Assembly (NCBI GenBank): GCA_007258455.2
Contig: VDFB02270651.1
Coordinates: 703,105,360-703,169,359 of the forward strand
Length of the DNA stretch: 64,000 bases
Reading direction: 5' to 3'
DNA from: Sequoia sempervirens
Taxonomy: Eukaryota > Streptophyta > Pinopsida > Cupressales > Cupressaceae
Numbering within the stretch: position 1 is the stretch's first letter; the number at the start of each line of letters is the position of its first letter. The position numbers and the translations under genes were made by a program. Below, one piece after another: positions 23,926 through 36,500 of this stretch. Under the pieces are notes generated by a model that saw only the letters and a program-made list of their open reading frames with translations, was not told the DNA's origin and searched no databases.

Positions 23926-26887
23926 TTGTTAGAAGACTCTTTATTGAAGGCTAAGTTAGCAACATGGGGAAAGGTCCAGCCTATCTTGCAGTCATGGCTC
24001 AAAATGGAAGCATGGACAAAGCATTTGAATTGTGTTGCAAATAGGGGAGGTCCTGCAACACAATTGAACATAAAAAATCAACCAACAAAAACAATTCACA
24101 AGACACAATTCTCAAAACTCTTCACTTTTCACCAAATTAGCACTCTTCCTTGTACCATTGCCAACTCATTCAATTGGGTATTTTTTCTTGATAAGGTACA
24201 CAATCTAGCCCACCTCAATTAAATATTGATGAAATTCCTAATGTTGAGATGTATGTACCTAGGAGAACACCACCTATAATTTTGCATAGAAAGCCAAAGT
24301 ATTTGATTAATATTGATGAATTTATTTTGTAGCACATGGAAGGTAAGATTCCAACACACAGTTGTAGAAGATATGTTGATAAGATTTAGAAATTCTACTT
24401 TGAAAGGATAAACAAGACCACAAGATGTCAACTATTTGTTGAAATGATGTAGGGTATAAATTATAGAGACATCATGAAGACTCTGGGTTGAGAACATCAA
24501 ATGCATTGAGTGAAAACACTATTGTGAAGAATCTAATGGATGCATATGAGAGTGTGGGTAAGACCTCATGCTCAAAGGATAGTAATGTCACATGACATGT
24601 CATTAAATTGACTTTGGTAAGCAGTCAAACAAAGAGAGCTCGTCTCATTAGAAATATGAGTGAACAAATCAGAATTAGTAGAAAAACTTTATCAAAAGTC
24701 ATTCAAAGGCAACAAAGAATTGAGGGCACCGATTCAAATGAATTATGGGAATTCTTAGGGAGACTGCCACAAAAAGATTAAAAAGTTGTTGAAGCATTAA
24801 GAACACTAATTGAAGAGTATTGGAATAATAACACAAGTCCATCTCTGAATCAAAGGGATGTCGTTAGAAGGAGAATCGGTAGTCAGAACCGTGAGCCACA
24901 CATCCAAAGCAATTTTTGGATATGACTCAAACCCAATTTTTTCGTAAATTTCAAATGGATTATCCTCAAATTAGTATTTTTCAAAGATTTTTTGAAATGG
25001 TTAAACCATTTTATGTGAAGATAAATCACACATGCACTACTTGTTGTTGTAGACTACATATTGAATTATCTCACCATTATGATGTTTATCGTTCTATATG
25101 TTGTGATTTGCATACTAATGATGTTTTGCAAGATTGTGGCATAGAAGCCCCACCAAAATCTTCAAGAGAGTTCTTATCAAAAAAATTATGTGAAATAGAG
25201 GATGGCCAAATATTCTATAGGACATCATGCTTGGATGGTTCATGCGAGCATTGTAGTGGCTTGCAGCGTATGCCAGTATGTCAACATATGGAAAGGACAT
25301 ATGAGGTGGGACAAAAACTAGTAGAGTTCGGGAAGTATAAAACTGTGGAATATGCTACAAAAGATGGGTCTCAAGAAAAAAAATGGGATTTGGTTATTTA
25401 GAAGATTCCAGTGTATCAGTTTATGTCCATGTTTCGTGACAATATAGTGTATGAGTATGCAAGGCATACCCATAGAGCCTGATGGTTGGACACTCAATTC
25501 AAGCTATGCAAGGACACCTTTCCAGTTGGCAACATAGTATCAGTGGTTGAATTTGTAGAGAACTACACTCTATAGCCACAACATGAGGTGCATTCATAGT
25601 ATTACAACTCCACATAGGTTGTGATATTTGTGCAAATACTATTCATTCATGTAGCTGATAGTACAAAGGACCAAAGGAAGGTATTGAGGGAGTATCACTT
25701 TAATATTAGTGATGATCACACGCATTCTCCAGAGTTCATGCAAGGTTTCTTCCAGATGTTCTACAGTGATTTGGCTCAGAGGGGCATAGTATACGGTCGA
25801 CATATAATATGGTTGGATAACTGTGTAGCACAGTTTATGAACTATGTTCTACTGGTTGAGTAGGATACATGTCATTACAAGTGTACAACATATGTGGAAC
25901 TTTTGTGAGGCTGGGCATGGAAAAGGGAGCATGATGGTGCAGGAGCATGAATGAAAAGAGCATTAGCATGAGAAGAGTTAAAGTATAAAAATAGTGCAAA
26001 GTTGACAGATGCAAGATCAATCGTCGAGTGGTGTAATGCTTTGATGGGTCCAGATAATGAAGGTACATCTTTAGTTCATAGATATTTTTGGTTGATGGAT
26101 GATACTAACATTGCACCATATGAGGATTGTTGTACACTAACAGGATCGAGTGATCTACACTCTTTCCTTAGCTCAAATGAAGGTTCATGGAGTATCGATA
26201 CATAGAAGATGGCATGATTTTTTTCATGTACAATGCAAGGTTGGAATGATTGTGAGTTAGGGGAGTGGATTGACAAATGGTTGACAAGTTATCTTATCCC
26301 ACTTCACATGTATCTCCCTTTGATGGCATTGGAACTAACACAGATGAAATCATTAGTCGAATTTGACCATGTATCAGATCTAGTTCAACCAGGTAATATA
26401 TCTACTTGTTTAGTTTTTGAAATTCCATATTGTTATATTAATTTGTAGTGTATTCGTAATGTTGACTAATTTCAAGAGATTTGCTGCACATATCAATGTA
26501 GGGAAATTTTATACATTTATTGCAGATGAACACAACGAAGAGGGAATAAACTATTACTTGTGTTGTTGTGTTGAGGCCAAAAAGAAATTGGAGGCCCCAG
26601 TTATAGATGGAGAAAACATTGAATACCCTATAGGCTCAGTTGTTGTTACTAGAATGTGGCTTAGAAGGTACCCACATAAGAGTGTTAAACATTGATTGTT
26701 TCAGGACTTTGACATGCATCATAAGATTATTCATTACTCAAACCTTGTCGTGGCATCCAATGTTAATTTGACCAAATACAGGGGTAGAACTTTGAACAAG
26801 GTCTTGTGGAAGGTCTGTGAGTCTGACCACAAGGAAATACTTGACACAATAAAGAGTAGAGAAGACCCAGATGGTTCATTAGATTAA
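23926..26887 (+). pseudogene. DDE-transposase-like gene, decayed
   Basis: Several frames that follow each other on + make one broken protein. An N-terminal part (about 24230-24880) has HRKPKYLINIDEF and QTKRARLIRNMSEQI. A Cys-rich middle (24916-25401) has CTTCCCRLHIEL and CLDGSCEHCSGLQRMPVCQH, probably zinc-binding. A nuclease-like part (25530-26205) has VVEFVENYT, REYHFNISDDHTHS, IIWLDNCVAQF and KREHDGAGA. These resemble the DFAENYS / ISDD / SDGxxxQ / HGKxxxDGxG blocks of a widespread but, to me, unnamed DDE-type protein group. The first acidic residue is Glu where I expect Asp, and GHGK reads as WAWK. A GT-AG intron probably lies at about 26391-26472 before a final exon ending at 26887. Multiple stops make it non-functional. 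Family assignment is uncertain. Confidence 0.65.
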
Positions 26888-27033
26888 TTTGTAAGTATGC
26901 ACATTAGTTCTTATTAATTTATACTTGTATGCACATTAATTTGTTTGATGGAAATGCTATCATCTTCTTTTACTTTTCCTATTTGTAAGTAACCTACTAA
27001 AAATTGATTGGTGTCCCCTTGCAAAAAATATAG

Positions 27034-27117
27034 ATTTATGAGCCATCCAAGAGAATCTCAGCCAGAAAAGCAATGCAACATCCTTATTTTGATGATCTTG
27101 ACAAATCTCAATCATGA
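27034..27117 (+). pseudogene. Last exon of a CDKB-type cyclin-dependent kinase, copy 1
   Basis: Frame 27034-27117 reads [19 protein letters not shown] then DDLDKSQS and TGA. This matches the C-terminal end of plant B1-type CDKs (ERISAKTALDHPYF / SLDKSQF). The expected Leu codon before it is TAG and the acceptor AG is lost (TTGCAAAA where copy 2 has TTGTAGAA), so this copy is dead. It sits in the first unit of a tandem duplication. Confidence 0.8.
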
Positions 27118-27277
27118 TTTTAAGCCATTACAAAAGTTTTTGCAAAGCTTGGTGAGGGATTTTCAAGTTATTCATTTGAAGTTAACCTTATCATGAGCAA
27201 CTATGATGTAGACATTATAAGAGCATCTCAAATTTCAACTTAGTCTATTCATGAGAGGTGTTGTGTGCAATAGTTAT

Positions 27278-27549
27278 CTTGGAACTCCCAGTGAGATGTA
27301 TGACCAGGAGTGACTAAGTTGAGAGACTAGCATGCCTATCTATAAGTGCCTTCCATCTATTTTCATTTCATTTCCATTTTGGATGCTCTTTTTTTTCTCT
27401 TTTACTTTGCGTATTTGTAAGTAAACTACTAAAAATTGATTGGTCTCTTGTTGTAGAAAATGTTGATTTATGAGCCATCAAAGAGAACCTCAGCCAAAAA
27501 AGCAATGCAACATCCTTATTTTGAAGATCTTGAAAAATCTCAATTCTGA
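27278..27549 (+). pseudogene. Last two exons of a CDKB-type kinase, copy 2
   Basis: The last exon, 27457-27549, follows an intact acceptor TTGTTGTAG and reads [33 protein letters not shown] (30 aa) with no defect. Upstream at 27278-27350 the preceding CDK exon is recognisable but broken: LGTPSEM, then in a shifted frame GVTKLRD-stop-HAY, corresponding to the LGTPNE...GVSKLRDWHEYPQW region. CDKB kinases control the G2/M step in plants. The fragment lies just downstream of a transposase-like gene inside insertion C and looks captured. The N-terminal kinase lobes are not in the window. Confidence 0.82.
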
Positions 27550-27665
27550 TTTGAAGCCATTATAAAAGAGCGTGTGAAGCTTAGCGAGGGAATCTCAAGT
27601 TACTCAATTTAAGTTTACCTCATAATGAGCACCTATGATGTAGACATTTAAAGAGAATCTCGAAT

Positions 27666-29015
27666 GTATGAGTGACATTGTAAAATATATGTGAGAATGA
27701 AGTACCTAAGGCATTGTAATGAGATTTACTTGTAATGAGATTTACTCAAATATTGTAATTTTGGAGTTCATGTTTGGTGCAGGAGCACCTTGTTCTCTAA
27801 ATTTCTTCAATAGAAAAATTTGCAAAATTTGAATTTTGAAATGTAAACAATGTGAAAAAGGTCATGTCAAGGTCATATGTAATGTATTCAAAGTCTCAAA
27901 GAGTTCATTAGGTGATTAGAGAAGTGATATTGCACAAAAGATGTCATTTGGTGTAAAAATGCAAAACTTGCATTAGTTGCACAATTGCAAAATTAGTAAA
28001 TAAAGGATGATGTTTTCTGTATTTGCAAAACTTTTTCCTTTTCCTTTATCATAACTGGTTTGTAACCCTCAAAACATGGTTTTGAGAGTCCATTAAGTGA
28101 TAATATTTCCATTCCACCGATGTAGGTTTAAGTAGGTCAGTGGAATGGATTGCAATTAGATGTTTTTCAATTTGAATATGTAAGCAAGGGGTGTCTTTCA
28201 AACAAAGTTTCAACCAACAACTCTCTATCTCTTCAATTTTAGCCCTTCACTTTGCCTTGTCTAGTAGGTCAGTAGACCCTAGTTTTAGACCTTTTCTCAC
28301 AAACTTCTCAAATGACTTCACAAAAAAATGACTGATCTAGATAGCCATTATTGAGTTACAACACATACTTCAAAATCAATAGTGATTGTCTTGGAACATT
28401 TGCATCAAAAATGACCTTCTTCGATGTCCTCATTAGGCTAACTAGGCCTAATTTACAAAGGAACATACCTTTAAACATTCAACAACCCCCTGAACTTGTT
28501 GGGGCAATAATTCTCATGTATCCAAACCCTCAAATCCACAATTTGTCTCAGGAGAAACTCACTCCACCATGCCAAACCACAAAACCCTTATTTTATGCTA
28601 ATATGAGGAGGGATTATTGAAAGGAATGGTTCCACACCTTACTAGAACATGCCACCATCTCAGACCTTAAAATCACTTGAACAAACTCAAAATACAATCA
28701 CCCAACCTATACATGCTATATTTTATCAAACCCTAGGGTGAAACCTTATTTTCATGCCCTTTTCCATCAAAATCTATAGGGGTAGCAACACAAACCCCAA
28801 AAAACTTATTCCATTTCACCAAATAAGCACCCTAACATCAAAATGGGCTTATAAATATGTATTAGGTCTTTGGAAACACAAATAGATTGAAAAAGAGAAC
28901 ACAATCACCTTGTACGGAACCGTATAGTTCTAAGAAACATTAGATTTCTAGTAAAAATATAGAAAAATGCAATGAAACAATGAATTTTATTAATATTATT
29001 CTAAGTATGAGAGGA
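27666..29015. other. Unassigned sequence between CDK fragment and satellite
   Basis: A segment starting near 27775 (TGGTGCAGGAGCACCTTGTT) weakly resembles segments at 38995 and 41945 that share GTGCA...GCACCTTG. These could be one short dispersed repeat family. A short open frame at 28351-28620 has no recognised similarity and I do not call it a gene. Confidence 0.3.
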
Positions 29016-31610
29016 ATGGTACATTTATGCTAGGCATGGTCCTTTTTCGCACCCAAACATGCAGAATCACTTCGAGCTACGTTCAACTGGCTCAATCCCT
29101 TAAGGGTCCAAAGTGCAAAAGGGTAGCAATCTTTGATGGGGTATTACTCAGAAACCATGGCGCTGAAAAAATATCCATTTGATCCTACGAGATCATGTTG
29201 GGCCCCTCTACAATAACCTCTCTTGGTTTTTGTTATCTCAGAGTGGTTTTCCCATGGTGTCTAGTTTTCACTTGATGGAAAAAATTTCAAATGAAAAAAA
29301 TGCAATGTTGCAAAGTGGTGCAACTTTCATTCTGCAACTCGTGTGAACAAATGAATTATTCCAATGTGTTAAAATAGGTACGTTTACATTAGGAATGGTC
29401 CTCTTTCACACCCAAACACGTAGAATTTCTCTAAGCTATGTTCAACCAGATCGATCCCTTAAGAGTCCAAAGTGCAAAATGGCTGCAAAGTTCAACATAT
29501 TGTTACTTTGATACCGTGACGCTTAGAAACTTCTCATTTGATCCTATAGGATCATGTTGGGCCCCTGTAAAAAAAATCTCTCATTTTCGCTATCTCAGAG
29601 TGGTTTTCCCATGGTGGCAGATTTTCACTTGGCGAAAAAGTTGTCAAATGTAAGTAGTTGAAAGTTGCAAAATGGTGCAATTTTTGTTCTGCAACTCGTG
29701 TGACCAAACAAACTATTCCAATACATCCAAATATGTATGTTTACACTAGAAATGGTCCTCTTTTTCACTGAAACACATGGTATCACTTCAAGCTATGTTC
29801 AACCAGATTGATCCCTTAAGAGTCCAAAGTGTAAAATGGTGCAAACTTCAAAATTTCTTACTTGGATATTGTGATGCTTAGAAACTTATCATCTAATCCT
29901 ATGGGATTTTTTTGGGCCCCTCTACAAAAACCTCTCTCGTTTTTCGCTATCTCGGAGTGGTTTTCTCATGGTGGTGGATTTTCACTTGGGAAAAAAGTTG
30001 TCAAATGCAAGTAGTTGAAAGTTGCAAAATGGTGCAACTTTTGTTCAACAACTTGTGTGAAAAAATAGACTATTCCAACACATTCAAATAGGTATTTTTA
30101 TGCTAGGCATGGTCCTCTTTCTCACCCAAACACGTAGAATCGCCCCGAGCTACGTTCAACCGGATCAATCCCTTAAGAGTCCAAAGTGCAAAATGGTGGA
30201 AACTTCAACATGTTGTTAGTCAGATACCATGACTCTTAGAAACTTCTCCTCTGATCCTAAGGGATCGTGTTGGGACCCTCTACAAAAAACTCTCTCATTT
30301 TTTTCTATCTCGGAGTGGTTTTCTCATGGTGGCAAATTTTCACTTGATGGAAAAAACGTTAATTGCAAGCAGTGCAAAGTGGTGCTACTTTCATTCTGCA
30401 AGTGGTGTGACCAAATAGATTGTTCCAACGCATCCAAATAGGTATTTTTACACTAGGAATGGTCCTCTTTTGCACCCAAACATGTGGAATCGCTCTGAGC
30501 TACATTTAATTGTATCGATCCCTTAAGAGTCCAAAGTGCAAAATGGCTGCAAACTTCAGCATGATGTTACTCGAATACCGTGATGCTTAGAAACTTCTCA
30601 TCTAATCCTACAGGATTGTGTTGGGCCTCTCTACAAAAACCTCTCTTGGTTTTTTCTATCTCAGAGTGGTTTTCCTATGGTGGCGTATTTTCACTTGATG
30701 GAAAAAGTGTCAAATGCAAGTAGTGCAAAGATGCAAAGTGGTGCAACTTTCATTCTGCAACTCGTGTGACCAAACAGACTGTTTCAACACATTCAAATAG
30801 GTATGTTTACGCTACAAATGGTCCTATTTTGCACCCAAACACATGGAATCACTCCAAGTTATGTTCAACTAGATCAATCCCTTAAGAGTCCAAAGTGCAA
30901 AATGACTGCAAACTTTAGCATATTGTTACTTGGATACCGTGATGCTTAAAAACTTCTCATCTAATCCTACAGGATAATGTTGGGCCCCTCTACAAAAACC
31001 TCTCTCATTTTTCGCTATCTTGAATTGGTTTTCTTGTGGTGGTAGATTTTCACTTGATGGAAAAAGTGTCAAATGCAAGCAGTGCAAAGTTGCAAAATGG
31101 TGCAACTTTCATTCTGCAACTTGTGTGACCAAACAGACTATTCCAATGCATCTGAATAGGTATTTTTACGCTAGGGATGGTCCTCTTTCACACTTAAACA
31201 TGCGGAATCGCTCTGAGCTATGTTCAACTGAATCGATCCCTTAAGAGTCCAAAGTGCAAAATGGCTGCAAAATTCAGCATGATGTTACTCAGATACTGTG
31301 ATGCTTAGAAACTTTTCATCTAATTCTACAAGAACATGTTGGGCCCCTCTACAGAAACCTCTCTCGGTTTTCACTATATTGAAGTGGTTTTTCTCATGGT
31401 GGAAGATTTTCACTTGGGAAAAAAGTTGTCAAATGCAAGTAGTTGAAAGTTGCAAAGTGGTGCACCTTTTGTTCTGCAACTTGTGTGACCAAACAAACTA
31501 TTCAAATGCATCCAGATGGGCATTTTTACACTAGGCATGGTCCTCTTTCATATCCAAACATGTGAAATCACTCCGAGCTATGTTCAACTGGCTTGATCCC
31601 TTGAGGGTCC
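29016..31610 (+). repeat. 358-bp tandem satellite, left part
   Basis: The marker GGTCCTCTTT (or a one- to two-base variant) occurs at 29039, 29397, 29754, 30111, 30461, 30820, 31179 and 31539, so the unit is 350-360 bp. Each unit also has GATCCCTTAAGAGTCCAAAG, TTGGGCCCCTCTACA, CTATCTCGGAGTGGTTTTC, TTTTCACTTGATGG and TGCAACTCGTGTGACCAAAC. Many differences between units look like C-to-T or G-to-A changes at CpG. The array continues at 38554 beyond element B1. Confidence 0.93.
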
Positions 31611-33585
31611 CGTTATGCCTTGCATAACCACCCCATTTTGTTTTGGAACAAAATGGGTACCCCTTGGTTTTTGTTTTGTCCTTGGTGTTTTGTTTGGGTC
31701 TTAGGATTTTTTCATTTTCCTCCTAAGTCCTTGTTTCTTTTGGTTTGGCAGAAGCAGAGTCAAAATGTAAATTGGACTTGGAAATTTTACAAACTTCCAA
31801 GTCTAGATTTTGTCCTGGTTCCGGTCCTGCCCTTCTTCCTTGTTCTTTTGTTGTCTTTTGGTTTGTCTTGTGCTCTTGGGTTTGTTTCTCCCTTGAGTTA
31901 TTTCTTGTTTCCTTTTATTTTGTCTTTGCTTGAGCAGAAATGGAACTAAAATTGAAAGTGAACTTGGAACTTTGTAAAATTTCTAGATTTGGTGTTCGTT
32001 TCAATCCCGCTCCTGCTTGCTTGCTTTGTGTTATTTGTTTCATTGGTGTTTGGGTTGGGTCCAGTTTTTGTTTTGGTCCCACTTCCCATTGTTTCTTTGT
32101 CCTTTTCTCGGCTTTGTTCATTTTTTGGGAATAGAACCAGAATCATAATCGAACTTGGAACTTTATAAAAGTTCCATGTCCGGTTTTGGTTCTGATTCCG
32201 CCCCCATCTTCCTTTGTTGCCTGTCCTTGCCGCGGGACTAGAACCAGGTTCAGAGTTGGATAAGAGACTTTTTAAAGGTTTCTTGTTCTATTTCAGATTT
32301 GGGTCCACATCCCCCCTTCCTTTGGTTTCCACATGAGTTGACTGTTTATTTATGTTGTTTTCTCCACCGCCGACCGACCGCATTTATTACATTAATTGTA
32401 GCCTCCTCACATGTGTGAAATGATTTTAAAACCTTAATCAAGGTTAACTGGCTCATTATCTTTGTTATCTAAGTTGTTTTAGCAAACTAGAGCCAAGATA
32501 ACTTCGAGAGGAGCACAATTTGATTGCAAAGGTGCATTGGTGAGCGAATTCTTATCCAGTTTCAACCTTTCTTGTTGGCATTTTGAGGTAGGGTATTTTC
32601 CTGTTCTTTTCCCATTTGCTTTGTCGTTTTATTTTCATTTTCTTGCTCATTGTGTTCTTGCACATTCACGGGACATTTTTTTTGTGAATCTTCGCTCTTT
32701 CCCTTATCTCTTTTTGGATTCATTTTTTTGTCTCTTTTTTCCTTTTCTATCTTTGCGTTTGTTTCTTTTTTCATTTTGTTGTTGCTTTCATGGCAGGTCC
32801 ATTCTGTCGTGCCCTAGTTTCTAACTAGGGTTCCTTTTGATGAGGTCCTTTGTGCTTTAAATGTGTTAAGATCTATTTAGTGACCCCTTTGATCTTGTTC
32901 TTGTGTTGATTCAGTGATCATTATGTTAGGTTTTTGATGCCCTAAATATTTGAGTCAACACGTCATACAAACTAGGGTTTGTTCAACGACCTTTACAATA
33001 TCCAACCCTTAGAGTTAAATTTGGTCTTTATTCTGTTAATGGGTGAGGTTAAGCCCCTTTTGTCTAAAATTCCCTTATGATCCCATGTGACCCAGTTCCT
33101 AAAATCTCATGTGACCACATCTTCTAGAATTTTCTTCATTTTGAATGTTAAATCGGCAGAAGCGGACTCAAAAATGAACTCATCCCGTAAGTGTTTGCAT
33201 TGGGGTTCATTCCCAAAATGATCCCGCTTCTGATTACTATTGATTTTGGTCTTCACACTCACTCTTTGGTAGAAGTGGAACCAGAGTGGGGGTCAAACTT
33301 GGAACTATTGATTGGTTTCGAGTTTAGTTTTTGTTTCGATCCTGGTTCTGGTATCATTCTGGTTTCAGTCCCTATCTCGCCCTGTGTTAAAATTGTTTCT
33401 CGTTCTTGATTCTTCATTGGCTCTGCTTCCGGTGAATACAAAATTTGGCTAAGTATGGAAAGTTTTTCCTAAGGAAGTAGAGGATGGTATTGGATGATGT
33501 ATTGATTTTTATGCTTTTTGTTCATCTAATACAGGGTTTTATTGCAGAAATAGGAGATTTTAGGAGCATCAAAAGAGGCTTCTCA
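31611..33585 (+). other. 5' leader of B1 with two conserved hairpins
   Basis: GTTATGC-CTT-GCATAAC (31612-31628) and CCATTTTGTT-TTGG-AACAAAATGG (31633-31656) are perfect hairpins at the extreme 5' end. B2 keeps the second as CCATTTTG/CAAAATGG (57113-57137) and the first in a shortened form. Downstream are degenerate direct repeats of about 190 bp marked by GAACTTGGAACTTT (about 31964, 32150) with TTTTGGTTCTGATTCCG-like blocks. Leu/Phe-rich open frames here are not conserved in B2 and are not called as genes. Confidence 0.7.
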
Positions 33586-33589
33586 AAGA

Positions 33590-36500
33590 AGCCAACCTGT
33601 AGAAAGTTCAAGGCAAGGAGCCAAGTCTAAAAAGATCAAGGTGGAACAACTCCCATATACTTTGAGGTATAAGGATCAAAGTCCTACCATCACAGCTAGC
33701 AAGGTGGACTTGGATTGGGTAGATATTATAGATACAAACTTGGGTTCATTTAACTATGAAGAGTTGTATGAAGAAACATTTAGTGAAGATGTAACGAGAA
33801 CTTAGAGAATTGTTCAATCGGGTTTGGCACATGTTTCCCTCTTTCCTTTATCTGTCAAGTGTACAGAGTTAATACTCACTGCAGCTGGAGCCTACAATTT
33901 TGCTACCAAACAATGTGTGGACTCACAGGGGAACATCATTATTGACCTTACACCACAGATGATAAGGTTCCTATTCAATGCACCTACTCCACAGATCCCC
34001 AGGCAGCTCAATGAGGCTGAAGCCCTGCAACTCTATAGCAAGTAGAAGGAGACTAGTAGGACTCACATGAACAAGAACTGGATGAGGATTGAAAAGAAAT
34101 CCCTCTAGCCAAGCTTCTCAACCAGCCTAAAAGATCAAATTTCTACAAGGAGATCGAAGCTATAATAATGATGCTCTCTAGAGTGTTTGGGAAGAGAGAT
34201 GCCTCCCAGTTCAAGGAATGGATGTTTCCATTCATTCAGACTATACTAGATGGAAGACAACAATTTGATTGGCCTATGATTGTATCATAATGCATACACA
34301 ACTAGATGCTTAGAGTGAGAGAAACCAAGAGTTTCTTCATGACCTCTTATATGATTTATGCAGTAGCAAGAAGGGGCATCTTTCTTGGATTGAATGTAAT
34401 GGGAATATTGGGAGAATCCCAAGGACAGAAAAGGGTGTGGGATCACTATGATTAGCTCACCTTGTAGACTTCTGAATCACACTACATAAGATTTAATGAT
34501 GTATTTTTGTATGTTATCATTAACCGGCTTACAGGAGATGCAGGCTATAGATTGAGCAGGGATGCTATGGCCTTTATGACAAAGTGGGGACATTGGTATA
34601 TCCAATACCCTAGGTTCACTTACTTCAGGATGGCTAGTTTTGATGGCCATCCTCATCTACTCCCTAGGTGTTGCAACAATAGGATTGTCTTGATGGATTT
34701 TATTTATCAAGCTATAGCAGTCAATCTCAAATTTTCCAATAAGCATAAGAATGGCTGCCACAAATTCACCATGAAGTTGGGTGGGTATAGCTGTGCACAC
34801 AATGTGGCAGCCAAGATAATTTGTGATGAGTTAATCCACTTGAAGCTAGGTTTATACACCTCTAGGAAGCATTTTGATCCAAAACAAAAGATGCAATCCT
34901 TGCTTCCTACTATTTTTGATAAACACTTCAATCTGTTGGAAGACTTTTGGATGGATCTACAAGATGACTATGATCTGAGAAGAAGAAACTATGAAATATT
35001 TCCTATCCCACTCATGGTTGAGTATGGGATAAAGGAGGACATTCCTGACACATTTTCAGATGATGGGGTAAATTTTTATCCCCAATATGAAGCTGAAAAT
35101 ATAGGCACCAAGGACTTAGATCCAATAGATTGGAATGCAGGGGAGTCCATAGATATCAAGCAGATTGTAAGGTCGATCTTGGATAGGAGCATCCAATGGG
35201 TTGTTATGAGAATCAAGGAGCCAGAGGCTCAAAATTCCAAGAAAAGAAAGGCTACAGTCACCACCCAAGGGTATAAGAGAACAAAAAGAAGAATGGCTCC
35301 TAAGGAGCCCTTGGAGTTTTTCCCTCCCAATTCTAGAGAGGAGATTGAACCTGTAATCCCTTCTCGGGATCTTCTTGAAGCACATGGAGAAGAATCCACA
35401 ATGAAACCTGGTGCCTCAACAACTATTGAAGGAGAAGCATCAACTCAACCTCTTATCACAAAGCAGCCAAGTGGAGAGATGCCTATGGGAACCCTTCACA
35501 AAGAAGCATAATCCTTGAAGGAGAGGGAGATTGAAATTGAGATTCATGACATTGAGGTAGATTCTGATGCTACCCCATCTAATAGGGAGACTCATGTGAT
35601 TGCATCCCTTGATTTAACTAAGGATGTGGGAACTGAGCATGTTTTGACAGAAGAGGATCAATGGAAAATTTTCAAGGATGCTAAGAGAGAAGAAAATGCC
35701 AAGGAACAAGTTGAGGCAATGGCTAAACAAAAGGAGATTGATGCTAAGGTACAAGCTGATGCATTGATCAAAAAACAAGAATTGGAGGCTAAAGCCAAGG
35801 CTAATGAATTGGCTAAGCAACAAAAGCAAAGAGAGTGGGAATTCAAAGCTAAAGACAAGAGAGATAAATTGGAAATGTTGTAGAAGATCCATGATCTTGA
35901 GGAGGATAAAGCTAGACAAAGAAGAGAAAGAGAAGCCCTTGAGGCTAAATTCAAGACTGTTGAGGAAGCCCACAAAAGGAAGGAAGGGGAAGGACGACTA
36001 CAAAGAGAAAAGGAAGCTAAAGAACTTGCTTTGCATGAAAAAAAGTCTAAAGAGGCATGGGACAAGGTCAAGGAGCTTGAGAAATAGAGAGACCAAATGT
36101 ATGAGGATAAGAGGTTGGAAGAAGATCATTTGAAAAAGGAATTAGAAGCCAAAAGGTTGCAAGAGTAGAAGGATAAAGAGGAAGCTGAGAGACTTGCACA
36201 AAAAGATGCACAAAGGGAACAACAAAATGTGCAAGAGGTCGATTCTCAACCTAGGACCACCATATTGCAACCATTATCTTTTGCCACTGCTACCTCTTCT
36301 TCAACACAAGTGGTCACTACTCCTATTGCTCCTACATGGTTAAAACTTGATCTTGAGAAAAAGAAGATAGTTGAACCTCAGCCTCTCAATTGGGATGAGA
36401 TGATGAAGGAGATAGAGAAGGAAAGACCCAAGAAGAAGGCCAAAGTTCTTCATTCCACCAGGCTCATGGATGCAGGAGTGATTGTTGTTGAATGTGCAAT

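Larger units (their letters stand above)
27008..27665 (+). repeat. About 429-bp tandem duplication carrying a kinase exon
   Basis: AAATTGATTGGT...ATTTATGAGCCATC at about 27002 recurs at 27431, followed in both copies by GCAATGCAACATCCTTATTT, TGAAGCCATTA/TTAAGCCATTA, and CTATGATGTAGACATT. The copies differ at perhaps 12-15% of sites. The unit includes intron, last exon and 3' flank of a CDKB-type kinase gene. Confidence 0.85.

Noticed and set aside
28351..28620. An 89-residue ORF
   Set aside because: No similarity recognised, no neighbouring exon or splice context; Pro-rich chance frame is likely.
29016..31610. A CRISPR-like repeat array
   Set aside because: Whole 358-bp units are repeated without unique spacers, in a plant nuclear context.
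31620..32824. Leu/Phe-rich small ORFs in the B1 leader
   Set aside because: They overlap on both strands, consist of degenerate direct repeats, and are not conserved in B2.
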